Part shown: in pieces, positions 8,201 through 13,673 of the stretch
Layout: every line of letters starts with the position of its first letter
How positions within the stretch are numbered: position 1 is the stretch's first letter
Source of the DNA: an uncultured Oscillospiraceae bacterium
GTDB taxonomy: Bacteria > Bacillota > Clostridia > Oscillospirales > Oscillospiraceae
Length of the DNA: 14,608 bases
Direction of reading: 5' to 3'
Assembly (NCBI GenBank): GCA_910579595.1
Contig: CAJTVM010000068.1
Span: forward strand, 1-14,608
Notes under the pieces: generated by a model
Told to the model about the DNA's origin: nothing
Seen by the model: the letters and a program-made list of their open reading frames with translations, nothing else
The model's database searches: none
Translations under genes and position numbers: made by a program

Positions 8201-8424
8201 CCGTCTCGGGGGGCGCCGCCGGTACCGTTGCAGTAGTTCATGGCCACCTTGTATTGGGCATCCAGATCCCCCTCCTCGGCGGCCTCCAGCAGCTCCCGGA
8301 AGCTCTGCTCCTTTCGGGCCGATACGTCCGCCAGACTCTGGATCACCTCGGGGTTGATGTATACCATCATGGCGTCCTGTTCCTGCCCGCCGGACAGCAG
8401 GCCGCCGTTTTTCTCGTCCGCCAT
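5221..8424 (-). CDS. Giant Sel1-like repeat protein (27 full repeats)
   Basis: The 1067-residue product is almost entirely Sel1-like repeats of 36 residues, a TPR-related alpha/alpha solenoid used for protein binding. I count 27 complete repeats plus one partial, from about residue 47 to 1035. One repeat (the eighth) is two residues longer. From the third repeat on they follow a three-repeat pattern: CALGLCYELG, then CNLGFCYYRG, then LLGECYENG. Fourteen repeats carry C-x4-C. The N-terminus (MADEKNGG...) has no signal peptide or membrane segment, so the protein should be cytosolic. The C-terminus is a Pro/Lys-rich tail ending KKGWWPFGRK. The start is the ATG at 8424; its purine-rich AGAAGGAAG site is rather distant. 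It is monocistronic, with its own promoter and terminator. Binding partners and function are unknown. Confidence 0.93.
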   Translation of the reverse strand: MADEKNGGLLSGGQEQDAMMVYINPEVIQSLADVSARKEQSFRELLEAAEEGDLDAQYKVAMNYCNGTGGAPRDGELAFRWFTRAAEGDHISAQYGLGLCYLRAIGTEKDPEKGVQQLTLAAEQGYPPAQCELGLCYEIGIGVDMDKLRAAELYREAGEQDYPPAQCNLGFFFYRGIGVEQDYGEAVSWFAKAAQQEHPRAQTLLGECFESGLGVEKDEEKAVQLYRAAHEQDYDAGTCALGVCYDRGIGVEKDEKKAAELYRKCAGQGHTKGMFLLAQCYEYGNGVERDEAKAVELYAQASEGEDEYPPAICALGLCYELGTGVEKDEKKAVELYRRSAERGYVPAQCNLGFCYYRGIGAEVDDKEAVKWFTEAAEEGYPRALGLLGDCYDFGYGVEPDPDKALRLYQAASEGGYPPSTCALGLCYELGRGVEQDLSRAVELYRQAAEAGDARAQCNLGYCCYRGIGVEEDNDEAVLWFNKAAQQGNARALFLLGQCYEGGYGVERDIDQAVGLYVQADEKGHPAGTCALGLCYELGLGVEMDKKKAVELYIKSAEAGEARAQCNLGFCYYQGIGVEMDDKEAVKWFAKAAEQGSARAQQLLGECYDNGYGVEQDEARAFELFRQSHEAGYPAGTCSLGLCYELGSGVEQDLKKAVELYRQAAEAGYVRAQCNLGFCYYRAIGVAEDDAQAVKWFTRAAEAGQPRAQQLLGECYENGSGVERDQKKAVEYYRKSHEQHYAAGTCALGVCYEFGKGVAADKARAAQLYREAAGQGSAWAQCNYGYCLYQGIGVEMDDGEAVKWFRQAAGQGSARAHFLLGECYEYGYGVEEDMDEAVRLYRIAHEGGYAAGTCSLGLCYELGEGVEEDKDKAREFYLEAAQRGNARAQCNLGFFYYHGITVDEDYASAAQWFAKSAGQGHHRAEYLLGECYETGRGVEKNPEKAVELYTRASEGGHLDGICSLGECYASGTGAPRDEGRAAQLYQRAADKGSARGMYLLGQCCEMGRGVERDPAKAQALYQKAADKGHKKAKEALELMPASRAVQRPAPPKPAQKKEKKGWWPFGRK

Positions 8425-8506
8425 TTTTATGTTCCACTTCCTTCTTCACTAAGATGGGACAGCCACCCCGCCCGGGACGCACGGGGCAGCGCTCTGCGAT
8501 TTTGAT

Positions 8507-8536
8507 ATTATACCATACTGCTGCGCTTTTTTACAA
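8507..8536 (-). promoter_or_regulatory. Promoter of the Sel1-repeat gene
   Basis: On the minus strand, TTGTAA (8536-8531), an 18-nt spacer and TATAAT (8512-8507) are present, with TG one base before the -10 (extended -10). The predicted start is near 8500, giving a leader of about 75 nt. Confidence 0.8.
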
Positions 8537-8695
8537 GTACCGTCCGGGGCGGCGCGCAAGTACCTGTTTAACAGAAAAATGAAGGGCTTTCTGTATTTTC
8601 TTGCATTTTTCTTACAAAAAGCTTTGGGGTACCCCCTGTAATTTAGCGTTTTTCTGGAAAATATCACTTCCAAAATGAAAACACCCTGATTTTTC

Positions 8696-8724
8696 TTGCA
8701 TTTTCGCTTTCTCTGTTATATACT
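8696..8724 (+). promoter_or_regulatory. Promoter of the alanine/glycine symporter gene
   Basis: TTGCAT (8696-8701), a 17-nt spacer and TATACT (8719-8724) predict a start near 8731, only about 27 nt before the GTG start codon. No room remains for a leader riboswitch. Confidence 0.78.
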
Positions 8725-8757
8725 GGCAGGCAAGAAAAGAGAAAAGAGGCGATTCCC

Positions 8758-10335
8758 GTGTCTGAAATCCTGGCGAAAGCCCCCGTCATGGCGCTGGCGG
8801 CCCAGCAGCGGTTTGAGTCCGGCCCCGTGGATCGGGCGCTCGAGGTTGTTGAGGACGTCAACAGCTTCCTCAACGGCATTTTCTGGGGCTGGCCCGCCCT
8901 GATCCTGCTGGCCTTTGTGGGCATTTTTATGACTTGCCGGACTAATTTTTTCCAAATCAGCCACATCGGCCATTGGATGAAGGAAACCATCGGCGCACTT
9001 TTCCACAAGGATGTGGTGAGCCACACCCAGGATAAATCCATCTCCCAGTTCCAGTCCCTGTGCACCGCCCTGGCGGCTACCGTGGGCACCGGCAATATTG
9101 TGGGCGTGGCGGGGGCCATCATGGTGGGTGGCCCCGGCGCGGTGTTCTGGATGTGGCTTATCGCCTTCTTCGGGATGATGACCGCCTATGCGGAGAATGT
9201 ACTGGGCATTTTCTACCGCCGGAAGAATTCCACCGGGGAATGGTCCGGCGGAGCGATGTACTACCTCCGGGATGGCCTGGGCGCCAAAAAGGGCTGCAAG
9301 ACTTTGGGGATGGTGCTGGCCGTGCTGTTCTCCGTGTTCTGCTTCCTGGCCTCCTTCGGCATCGGCAACATGACCCAGATCAACTCCATCTCCGGCAATA
9401 TGTATACCGCCTTCGGCATCCCCACTTGGGCCACCGGTATTGCCGTCGTGATCCTCACCGGCCTGGTGGTGCTGGGGGGGCTGAAGCGCATCGCCTCCGT
9501 CACGGAAAAAATCGTGCCCTTTATGGTCATCCTGTACATCATCGGATCCCTGTTCATCTTCTGCTCCAACATCTCCATGGTTGGCCCGGTGTTCGTCTCC
9601 ATCTTTACCCGCGCCTTCTCCCTGGAGGCCGCCGCCGGCGGCACGGCAGGCACTGTGATGAAGCTGGCCATTGAGCAGGGTATGAAGCGGGGCGTGTTCT
9701 CCAACGAGGCGGGCCTGGGATCCTCCGTCATGGCCAACTCCAGCTCCAACGTGAAGGAGCCTGCCCGCCAGGGTATGTGGGGCATCTTTGAGGTGTTTGC
9801 CGACACCATCATCGTATGCACCCTCACTGCTTTCTCTGTGCTGTCCTCCGGGCTGGTGGACTTGGAAACCGGGATTGCCGCCACTGAGTACAACGCGGTC
9901 GCGCTGTCCAATTCCAACATGGTGAGCACTGTGTTTTCCATGCATTTTGGCTTTGCCGGCGCGGCATTTGTGGCCATTTCCATCGTACTGTTCGCCTTTT
10001 CCACCTGCTTGGGCTGGAGCCACTACGGCAGCAAGGCCTGCGAATTCCTGTTCGGCGAGAAGCTCACCCGCGTTTATAAGGTCATTTTCGTGCTGGCCAC
10101 CTTCGGCGGCGCGGTGATGGGGGAAAACCTGGCCTGGGACATCGCCGACACCCTCAACGGCATGATGATGCTGCCCAACCTCATCGGCGTGCTGGCGCTC
10201 TCCCCCATCGTGGTGAAGATCACCAGGAATTACATCGACCGTAAGCTGCGTAAAAAGGACGTGGAACCTATGCTGTCCAACTTCCCGGATATCCAGAAGG
10301 AGTCCGCCGAGGCGGTCAAGCGGGGCGAACGGTAA
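8758..10335 (+). CDS. Alanine/glycine:cation symporter (AGCS family)
   Basis: This is an inner-membrane secondary transporter of PF01235 (TC 2.A.25), which takes up small neutral amino acids, mainly alanine or glycine, with Na+ or H+. The 525-residue product shows the family signatures TALAATVGTGNIVGVAGAI (about 103-121) followed by GGPGAVFWMW, and GMKRGVFSNEAGLGSS (308-323). Multiple hydrophobic segments run to about residue 490, followed by a charged cytoplasmic tail. The start codon is GTG at 8758, with AAAAGAGG 8 nt upstream; no in-frame ATG lies close by. The first 35 or so residues before the first membrane segment look soluble. It is monocistronic, ending in a strong terminator. Substrate choice within the family and the coupling ion cannot be read from the sequence. 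Confidence 0.95.
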   Translation: MSEILAKAPVMALAAQQRFESGPVDRALEVVEDVNSFLNGIFWGWPALILLAFVGIFMTCRTNFFQISHIGHWMKETIGALFHKDVVSHTQDKSISQFQSLCTALAATVGTGNIVGVAGAIMVGGPGAVFWMWLIAFFGMMTAYAENVLGIFYRRKNSTGEWSGGAMYYLRDGLGAKKGCKTLGMVLAVLFSVFCFLASFGIGNMTQINSISGNMYTAFGIPTWATGIAVVILTGLVVLGGLKRIASVTEKIVPFMVILYIIGSLFIFCSNISMVGPVFVSIFTRAFSLEAAAGGTAGTVMKLAIEQGMKRGVFSNEAGLGSSVMANSSSNVKEPARQGMWGIFEVFADTIIVCTLTAFSVLSSGLVDLETGIAATEYNAVALSNSNMVSTVFSMHFGFAGAAFVAISIVLFAFSTCLGWSHYGSKACEFLFGEKLTRVYKVIFVLATFGGAVMGENLAWDIADTLNGMMMLPNLIGVLALSPIVVKITRNYIDRKLRKKDVEPMLSNFPDIQKESAEAVKRGER

Positions 10336-10363
10336 GTTCCTTCGCAAGCCTAATATCAAAATA

Positions 10364-10398
10364 AAACCTGGGGAAGCATCCGATGCTCCCCCAGGTTT
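10364..10398. terminator. Bidirectional terminator between symporter and phosphoesterase operon
   Basis: A stem of 10 bp, one mismatch and 5 bp (AAACCTGGGG at 10364 pairing with CCCCAGGTTT ending at 10398) closes on a CCG loop. On the minus strand it is followed by TATTTTGATATT, giving a good T-tract 3 nt downstream of the broken gene. On the plus strand the T-tract is CTCTTA, weaker. It sits 28 nt after the symporter stop. Confidence 0.88.
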
Positions 10399-10401
10399 CT
10401 C

Positions 10402-10803
10402 TTATGTCCTGACATCCTTCCGGGCCGTTTCCCAGGCCGCGCCGAAGTACTTTTGCAGGAATGCCGCCCGGGCCGGATCGCCGGGGCAGAAGTTTTCCCT
10501 GCGGATCGCCTCGTCCATCAGCTCCACCAACTCCCGCTGACGCTCCGGCGTCTGCTCCCTGTACCGCCGCACCTCCAGTGTTCCCAGCGCTTCACACCGT
10601 ACAAGCGCCTGATATACGTCGGGGATGTATTCCGCCCTGACCGGGGCTGCTGCGTCCGCAGTGTAATACAGCCTTTCCCTGCCGGCCAGGGGCAGGATGG
10701 CAGGGGTTTTGGAGATGCATTACAGAATCCGGATGTCCCGCCATAAAACGCCTCCAGCGCGCCGATCCCGGCGATGGCGGATCCGTGGTAAAGGTATCCC
10801 CAT
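10402..10803 (-). pseudogene. Broken small gene (YHGS-start protein), frameshifted and internally deleted
   Basis: An ATG at 10803-10801 follows AAGGAAGG, 11 nt after the phosphoesterase stop. Read in its own frame it ends after 27 codons at a TAA (10722-10720). Dropping one G from the GGGG run just after the ATG gives a sensible start: MGYLYHGSAIAGIGALEAF. The original frame then resumes after the TAA with a protein-like C-terminus, GRERLYYTADAA, EYIPDVYQALVRCEALG and FLQKYFGAAWETARK, ending at TAA 10404-10402. The two ends resemble a small clostridial protein that I remember as starting YxYHGS and ending EYIPDVYEE...AWE, but the middle is missing. So one frameshift plus an internal deletion probably inactivated it. 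The HG start recalls ADP-ribosyltransferase-fold proteins, a weak inference. A shorter functional protein is the alternative. Confidence 0.6.
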
Positions 10804-10814
10804 GGGGCCTTCCT

Positions 10815-11447
10815 TCAGTGTTTGCGCTGCCACCACTTTCTTGGTTCCTCAGGCCTATCCGGCAGCTCGATGAGGTACTTTCCCGAGGCGTTGACCACAG
10901 TGGTCTCGTTGTACTGCCGCAGCCGGGGCTGGGTGGGGACATACTGCAAATGGACGTGCCCATAGCAGTGGTACAGTGGGTGGTAACGATCCAGCAGCTC
11001 CCGGAAGCAGGCAAAGCCCCGGTGGCACAGGTCGTCGATGTCCCCCAGACCCTGGGCGGGGGCGTGGGTCACCAGGATGTCCATCCCGCCCCGGCGCAGG
11101 GCGGAGCGCACCTTGGCAATGCGCCGGCGCATGGCCGGTTCCGTGTACTGGTGGGCGCCTTTGTTGTATTGGAAACACCCGCCAAGCCCCAAAATGCGGT
11201 AGCCCTTGAAGGTGACAACCTCCCCGTCGATGCAGTCACAGCCCTCCGGCGGCTTGTACTCATAGGTGGTATCGTGGTTGCCGTGGACGTAAAACACGGG
11301 GATATTGCCCATGGTAACCAAAAATGTGAGATAATCCGCCGGCAGATCCCCACAGGACAGGATGGCGTCCACCCCGGCCAGCTTATCTTTGGAAAAATGA
11401 TCCCAAAGGCCGGCATCCGCGTCATCCGCAATAACCAGCAGCTTCAA
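10815..11447 (-). CDS. Calcineurin-like metallophosphoesterase
   Basis: The 210-residue product is a PF00149-type two-metal phosphoesterase. Visible motifs are SCGDL (31-35), HGNHD (55-59), THAP (127-130) and YGHVH (162-166), which supply most metal ligands. The first motif is unusual: the family's D-x-H is replaced by ADDAD at residues 7-11, with no histidine. I recall this acidic variant in related clostridial proteins, so it may define a subfamily. There is no signal peptide, so it acts in the cytosol. The start is TTG at 11447-11445, with GAGGAGG 7 nt upstream, and it overlaps the preceding stop codon in TTGA, so translation is coupled to the Bmp-domain gene. Its substrate is unknown; nucleotides or cyclic nucleotides would fit the neighbour. 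Confidence 0.92.
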   Translation of the reverse strand: MKLLVIADDADAGLWDHFSKDKLAGVDAILSCGDLPADYLTFLVTMGNIPVFYVHGNHDTTYEYKPPEGCDCIDGEVVTFKGYRILGLGGCFQYNKGAHQYTEPAMRRRIAKVRSALRRGGMDILVTHAPAQGLGDIDDLCHRGFACFRELLDRYHPLYHCYGHVHLQYVPTQPRLRQYNETTVVNASGKYLIELPDRPEEPRKWWQRKH

Positions 11448-13381
11448 ACGCTCGCCTCCTCAGGTGGGATCAGCTTACGGTTGATCCCCAGGCGGCGGAC
11501 GGTGGGCTGGGCCACGGGGAGCACGTCCTCGTAGGCGGGCAGACAGCCGTCCACCCGATCGCACAGCCAGTCCATTTTTAAAATTTCTTCCATGCTCAAG
11601 CTCTGGGCGCCATCGTTGACCACCCGGCCGTCCTGGGTGACAATATGGCGCTGGAAGGGCTGAATCACCCCGGACTGGATGCCGGTTTGCAGAATCCGGG
11701 CCAGCTCCCGGGTTCCCTCGGACAGATCGGGACTAAGCTCCAGATCCACCACGCCGCTGTTCATCCCCCACCAGTAGTTGATGGCCTTGTCACTGTCCCC
11801 CGCCAGCGGAACCCGCCGGGGATCCTGAAGCAGCTCCCGGACAATGCGCACGTAGAACTCCCCCCACAGCCAGGTGGGGGAGGCCAGCAGCTTCGGCTTG
11901 CCGTCCGGCCCCAGCCGGGACAGTCCCTGGGCACCCTGGGGGTGCTCGGCGATATAGTCCCTGTCGCTGAGCAGGGTAATGCCCTGCCTGCGGAACTCCT
12001 CCATACAGTCTCCTGGCAGGCAGTGCCAACGCAGATCGATGCGGATGTCCGGATTGGTGAGCGCCGCGCCCAGCGCGAAAGCGTTGATGCTGGCAGGCAC
12101 GCCCATAATGGGGTAGCTGCCCACATAGCCCACGCGCCCAGTCTTGCTCAGCGCCCCGGCGATGGCCCCGGTGATGAATTTGGCCTCATACACCCGGAAG
12201 TAATATGCCTTTACATTGACGTAGGGTTGGTCGATGGAGCAATTCATAAACCGCACCTTGGGGTACTTCACCGCCACCCGCAGCGCCGCGTCCATGAAGC
12301 TGACGGAGGTGGTGAACACCAACTCCGCCCCCTCGGCCACGGCCTGCTCCAGCAGGCTGTCCGCCTCGGCAGGCTCCACGTCGTAGTAGCACAGGGTTTT
12401 CACACTGTCCCCCAGCACTTCCTCCAGGTGGATGCGGCCCTTGTCATGGGCGGCGGTCCAGGCACTGGTCTGCGTATTATTCTGGAACAGGAAAGCGCAG
12501 CGCAGTTTCTTTTTGGCAAAAGACAGCAGCGCCGCCCCGGCGGGTTTTTTCTCCTCCTTGGCGGGGGCCAGGCTGACGGCAATGGGCTGGTCTTCCGTGT
12601 AGACGCACAGCTCCTTCCATACGGCGGACAGGGTCTGGCGGTAGTCCTCCGCCTCCATGGATAAAAATTCCGCCCCGGAGTGGAAGCTCAGCCAGCGCAG
12701 CAGCGCGTCCCCGGTGGTCAAGCCCAGCTCCGCCCCACCCAGGCGGTAGAAGCTGTTCCGGAAAGAGAAGTAATGACGCTTGAACTTACGCTGGAAGTCC
12801 TCCGGCCACTCCTCATCCTTGGCATAGCCCAAGGCGGCCTGGAGGGCGGCATAGCAGCCCAGATCGCTGAAATGGACACCCCAGCACTTGGTGTGGCGGT
12901 AGAAGTCCAGGAACTCCATATAGATTTTGACGGTGATATCGTCCGACGCCTCCGGCATCAGCCGGATCACCTCGGCCCGGATGGTCGCCGAGCCCAGGGA
13001 TTTGAGCACACTGACCCGTTTGTTGCCCTCCTCCACGTAGAAGCGGCCCAGGTATTCATAGCACTTGATGGGATCGTGGATGCCCTCGGTGAGCTGGGCG
13101 GTGCACAGGTTGATCCATTTCAGGGCAAACTCGCTATCTGTCCCCAGCAGGGGATAGAAGCCGGGGGAGAAGGAATTGCACCGGGCATCCTGGGTGGATC
13201 CTACAATGAGGTAGATGGGGATCTCCATAGCCCCCAAGGCGATCTGGGACAGGGGAGCCTGCCGGACCTGCTGGAGGGACTGGATATAGGGGTAGTGCCC
13301 ACGGTGGACGCAGTTCCGGTACTCCCGCTGGCCCTGCTTCAGGGCCGCCTGATAATATTGTACGGCGTCAACGTTTGCCAT
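11444..13381 (-). CDS. Cytosolic fusion: ParB-like N-terminal domain + Bmp-type substrate-binding domain
   Basis: The 645-residue product has two parts. About residues 50-140 resemble the ParB/sulfiredoxin-like fold: IPIYLIVGSTQDARCNSFSPG, EGIHDPIKCYEYLGRFYVEE and EGNKRVSVLKSLG (118-130), the last recalling the ParB nucleotide-binding loop. About residues 290-545 match the Bmp/PnrA family (PF02608), which normally binds nucleosides outside the cell: AEGAELVFTTS, YPKVRFMNCS, KFITGAIAGALSKTGRVGYVGSYPI and a later NPDIR. There is no signal peptide or lipobox, so it should be intracellular and probably senses rather than delivers a ligand. The ATG at 13381 has AAAAAGGAG at 7-nt spacing. The gene heads a coupled operon with the phosphoesterase. 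No clear promoter is seen; read-through from lepA is possible. Databases usually call such proteins BMP family transporter proteins; the role is unproven. Confidence 0.85.
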   Translation of the reverse strand: MANVDAVQYYQAALKQGQREYRNCVHRGHYPYIQSLQQVRQAPLSQIALGAMEIPIYLIVGSTQDARCNSFSPGFYPLLGTDSEFALKWINLCTAQLTEGIHDPIKCYEYLGRFYVEEGNKRVSVLKSLGSATIRAEVIRLMPEASDDITVKIYMEFLDFYRHTKCWGVHFSDLGCYAALQAALGYAKDEEWPEDFQRKFKRHYFSFRNSFYRLGGAELGLTTGDALLRWLSFHSGAEFLSMEAEDYRQTLSAVWKELCVYTEDQPIAVSLAPAKEEKKPAGAALLSFAKKKLRCAFLFQNNTQTSAWTAAHDKGRIHLEEVLGDSVKTLCYYDVEPAEADSLLEQAVAEGAELVFTTSVSFMDAALRVAVKYPKVRFMNCSIDQPYVNVKAYYFRVYEAKFITGAIAGALSKTGRVGYVGSYPIMGVPASINAFALGAALTNPDIRIDLRWHCLPGDCMEEFRRQGITLLSDRDYIAEHPQGAQGLSRLGPDGKPKLLASPTWLWGEFYVRIVRELLQDPRRVPLAGDSDKAINYWWGMNSGVVDLELSPDLSEGTRELARILQTGIQSGVIQPFQRHIVTQDGRVVNDGAQSLSMEEILKMDWLCDRVDGCLPAYEDVLPVAQPTVRRLGINRKLIPPEEASV

Positions 13382-13414
13382 ATCATTACTCCTTTTTATC
13401 GCGAGGGCTTTTGA

Positions 13415-13496
13415 TTACCCCTCGTCATCAATTTTCAAGACCGCCATGAACGCCTCGGTGGGCATCTGTACCGTGCCAAGGCTGCGCATCTTCTTG
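13415..13496 (-). pseudogene. Duplicated 3' end of lepA (orphan tail)
   Basis: This fragment encodes GKKMRSLGTVQMPTEAFMAV, then LKIDDEG and a stop, the same C-terminus as the intact lepA 251 bp away. Positions 13423-13495 match 13674-13746 at 72 of 73 bases. The last two codons and the stop differ only synonymously (GAG/GAA, GGG/GGA, TAA/TGA), so the copies are related but not newly made. One lysine codon is missing at its truncated end. It has no start codon in frame and should not be translated alone. It lies 34 nt before the Bmp-domain gene and may be the original lepA end. Confidence 0.85.
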
Positions 13497-13673
13497 CCCG
13501 CCCCACATGGCTTGCGCCATGCGGGGACCCCATTGGTTTTTTATGCTCGGGCGGGAGTGAATCCCGCCCTGCGCAAATCCTCCGCCGCTGCGCGGCTGCG
13601 GATTTACGGCGTATTCGCGCCAGCCCCGCCCCTGGCGGGGCAGAGGGCAAGAAGGCGATGCGCCCTCATCCTT
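13497..13673. repeat. Palindrome-rich insert between the two lepA 3' ends (repeat copy 2)
   Basis: The 177 bp hold four good hairpins: 13501-13526 (4 bp, one mismatch, 6 bp), 13549-13569 (8 perfect bp, loop GTGAA), 13575-13605 (6 bp, 3x3 internal loop, 5 bp) and 13623-13641 (8 perfect bp, 3-nt loop). The ends are inverted copies of each other: GCGCATC, TTCTTGCCC and GCCCC on the left recur in reverse complement at 13639-13665 with two small gaps. The part 13549-13641 recurs at 5033-5124 on the other strand. It also overlaps the lepA stop codon at its right end. There is no gene. It looks like a small non-autonomous or structured intergenic repeat; no transposase is present. Confidence 0.7.

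Larger units (their letters stand above)
8425..8757. other. Divergent regulatory region between Sel1 and symporter genes
   Basis: This 333-nt gap has no gene. It holds the two outward-facing promoters listed separately. Other visible elements are an 8-bp direct repeat CAAGTACC (8534-8541 and 8557-8564) touching the minus-strand -35, the palindrome GGGGTACCCC (8626-8635), a TTTTC-TG-GAAAA inverted repeat near 8651-8662 and a 14-nt direct repeat TTTTCTTGCATTTT (8596-8609 and 8691-8704), the second copy of which contains the symporter -35. These could be regulator sites; I can assign none. Confidence 0.5.

Noticed and set aside
5137..8505. A 1122-codon open frame on the plus strand, antisense to the Sel1-repeat gene
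   Set aside because: It mirrors the 36-residue periodicity of the real gene and results from GC-rich codons that avoid stops on the other strand. It has no family resemblance, and the known fold lies on the minus strand.
8731..8757. Glycine riboswitch before the alanine/glycine symporter
   Set aside because: The strong promoter leaves a leader of only about 27 nt, too short for any known riboswitch.
8716..10359. A 547-codon minus-strand open frame over the symporter gene
   Set aside because: Its translation is low-complexity Gly/His/Gln-rich text typical of antisense shadows, whereas the plus strand encodes clear AGCS signatures.
13497..13673. CRISPR array or tRNA-like element in the hairpin-rich insert
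   Set aside because: There are no regularly spaced identical repeats and no cloverleaf with a T-loop or anticodon arm; the hairpins differ in sequence and length.
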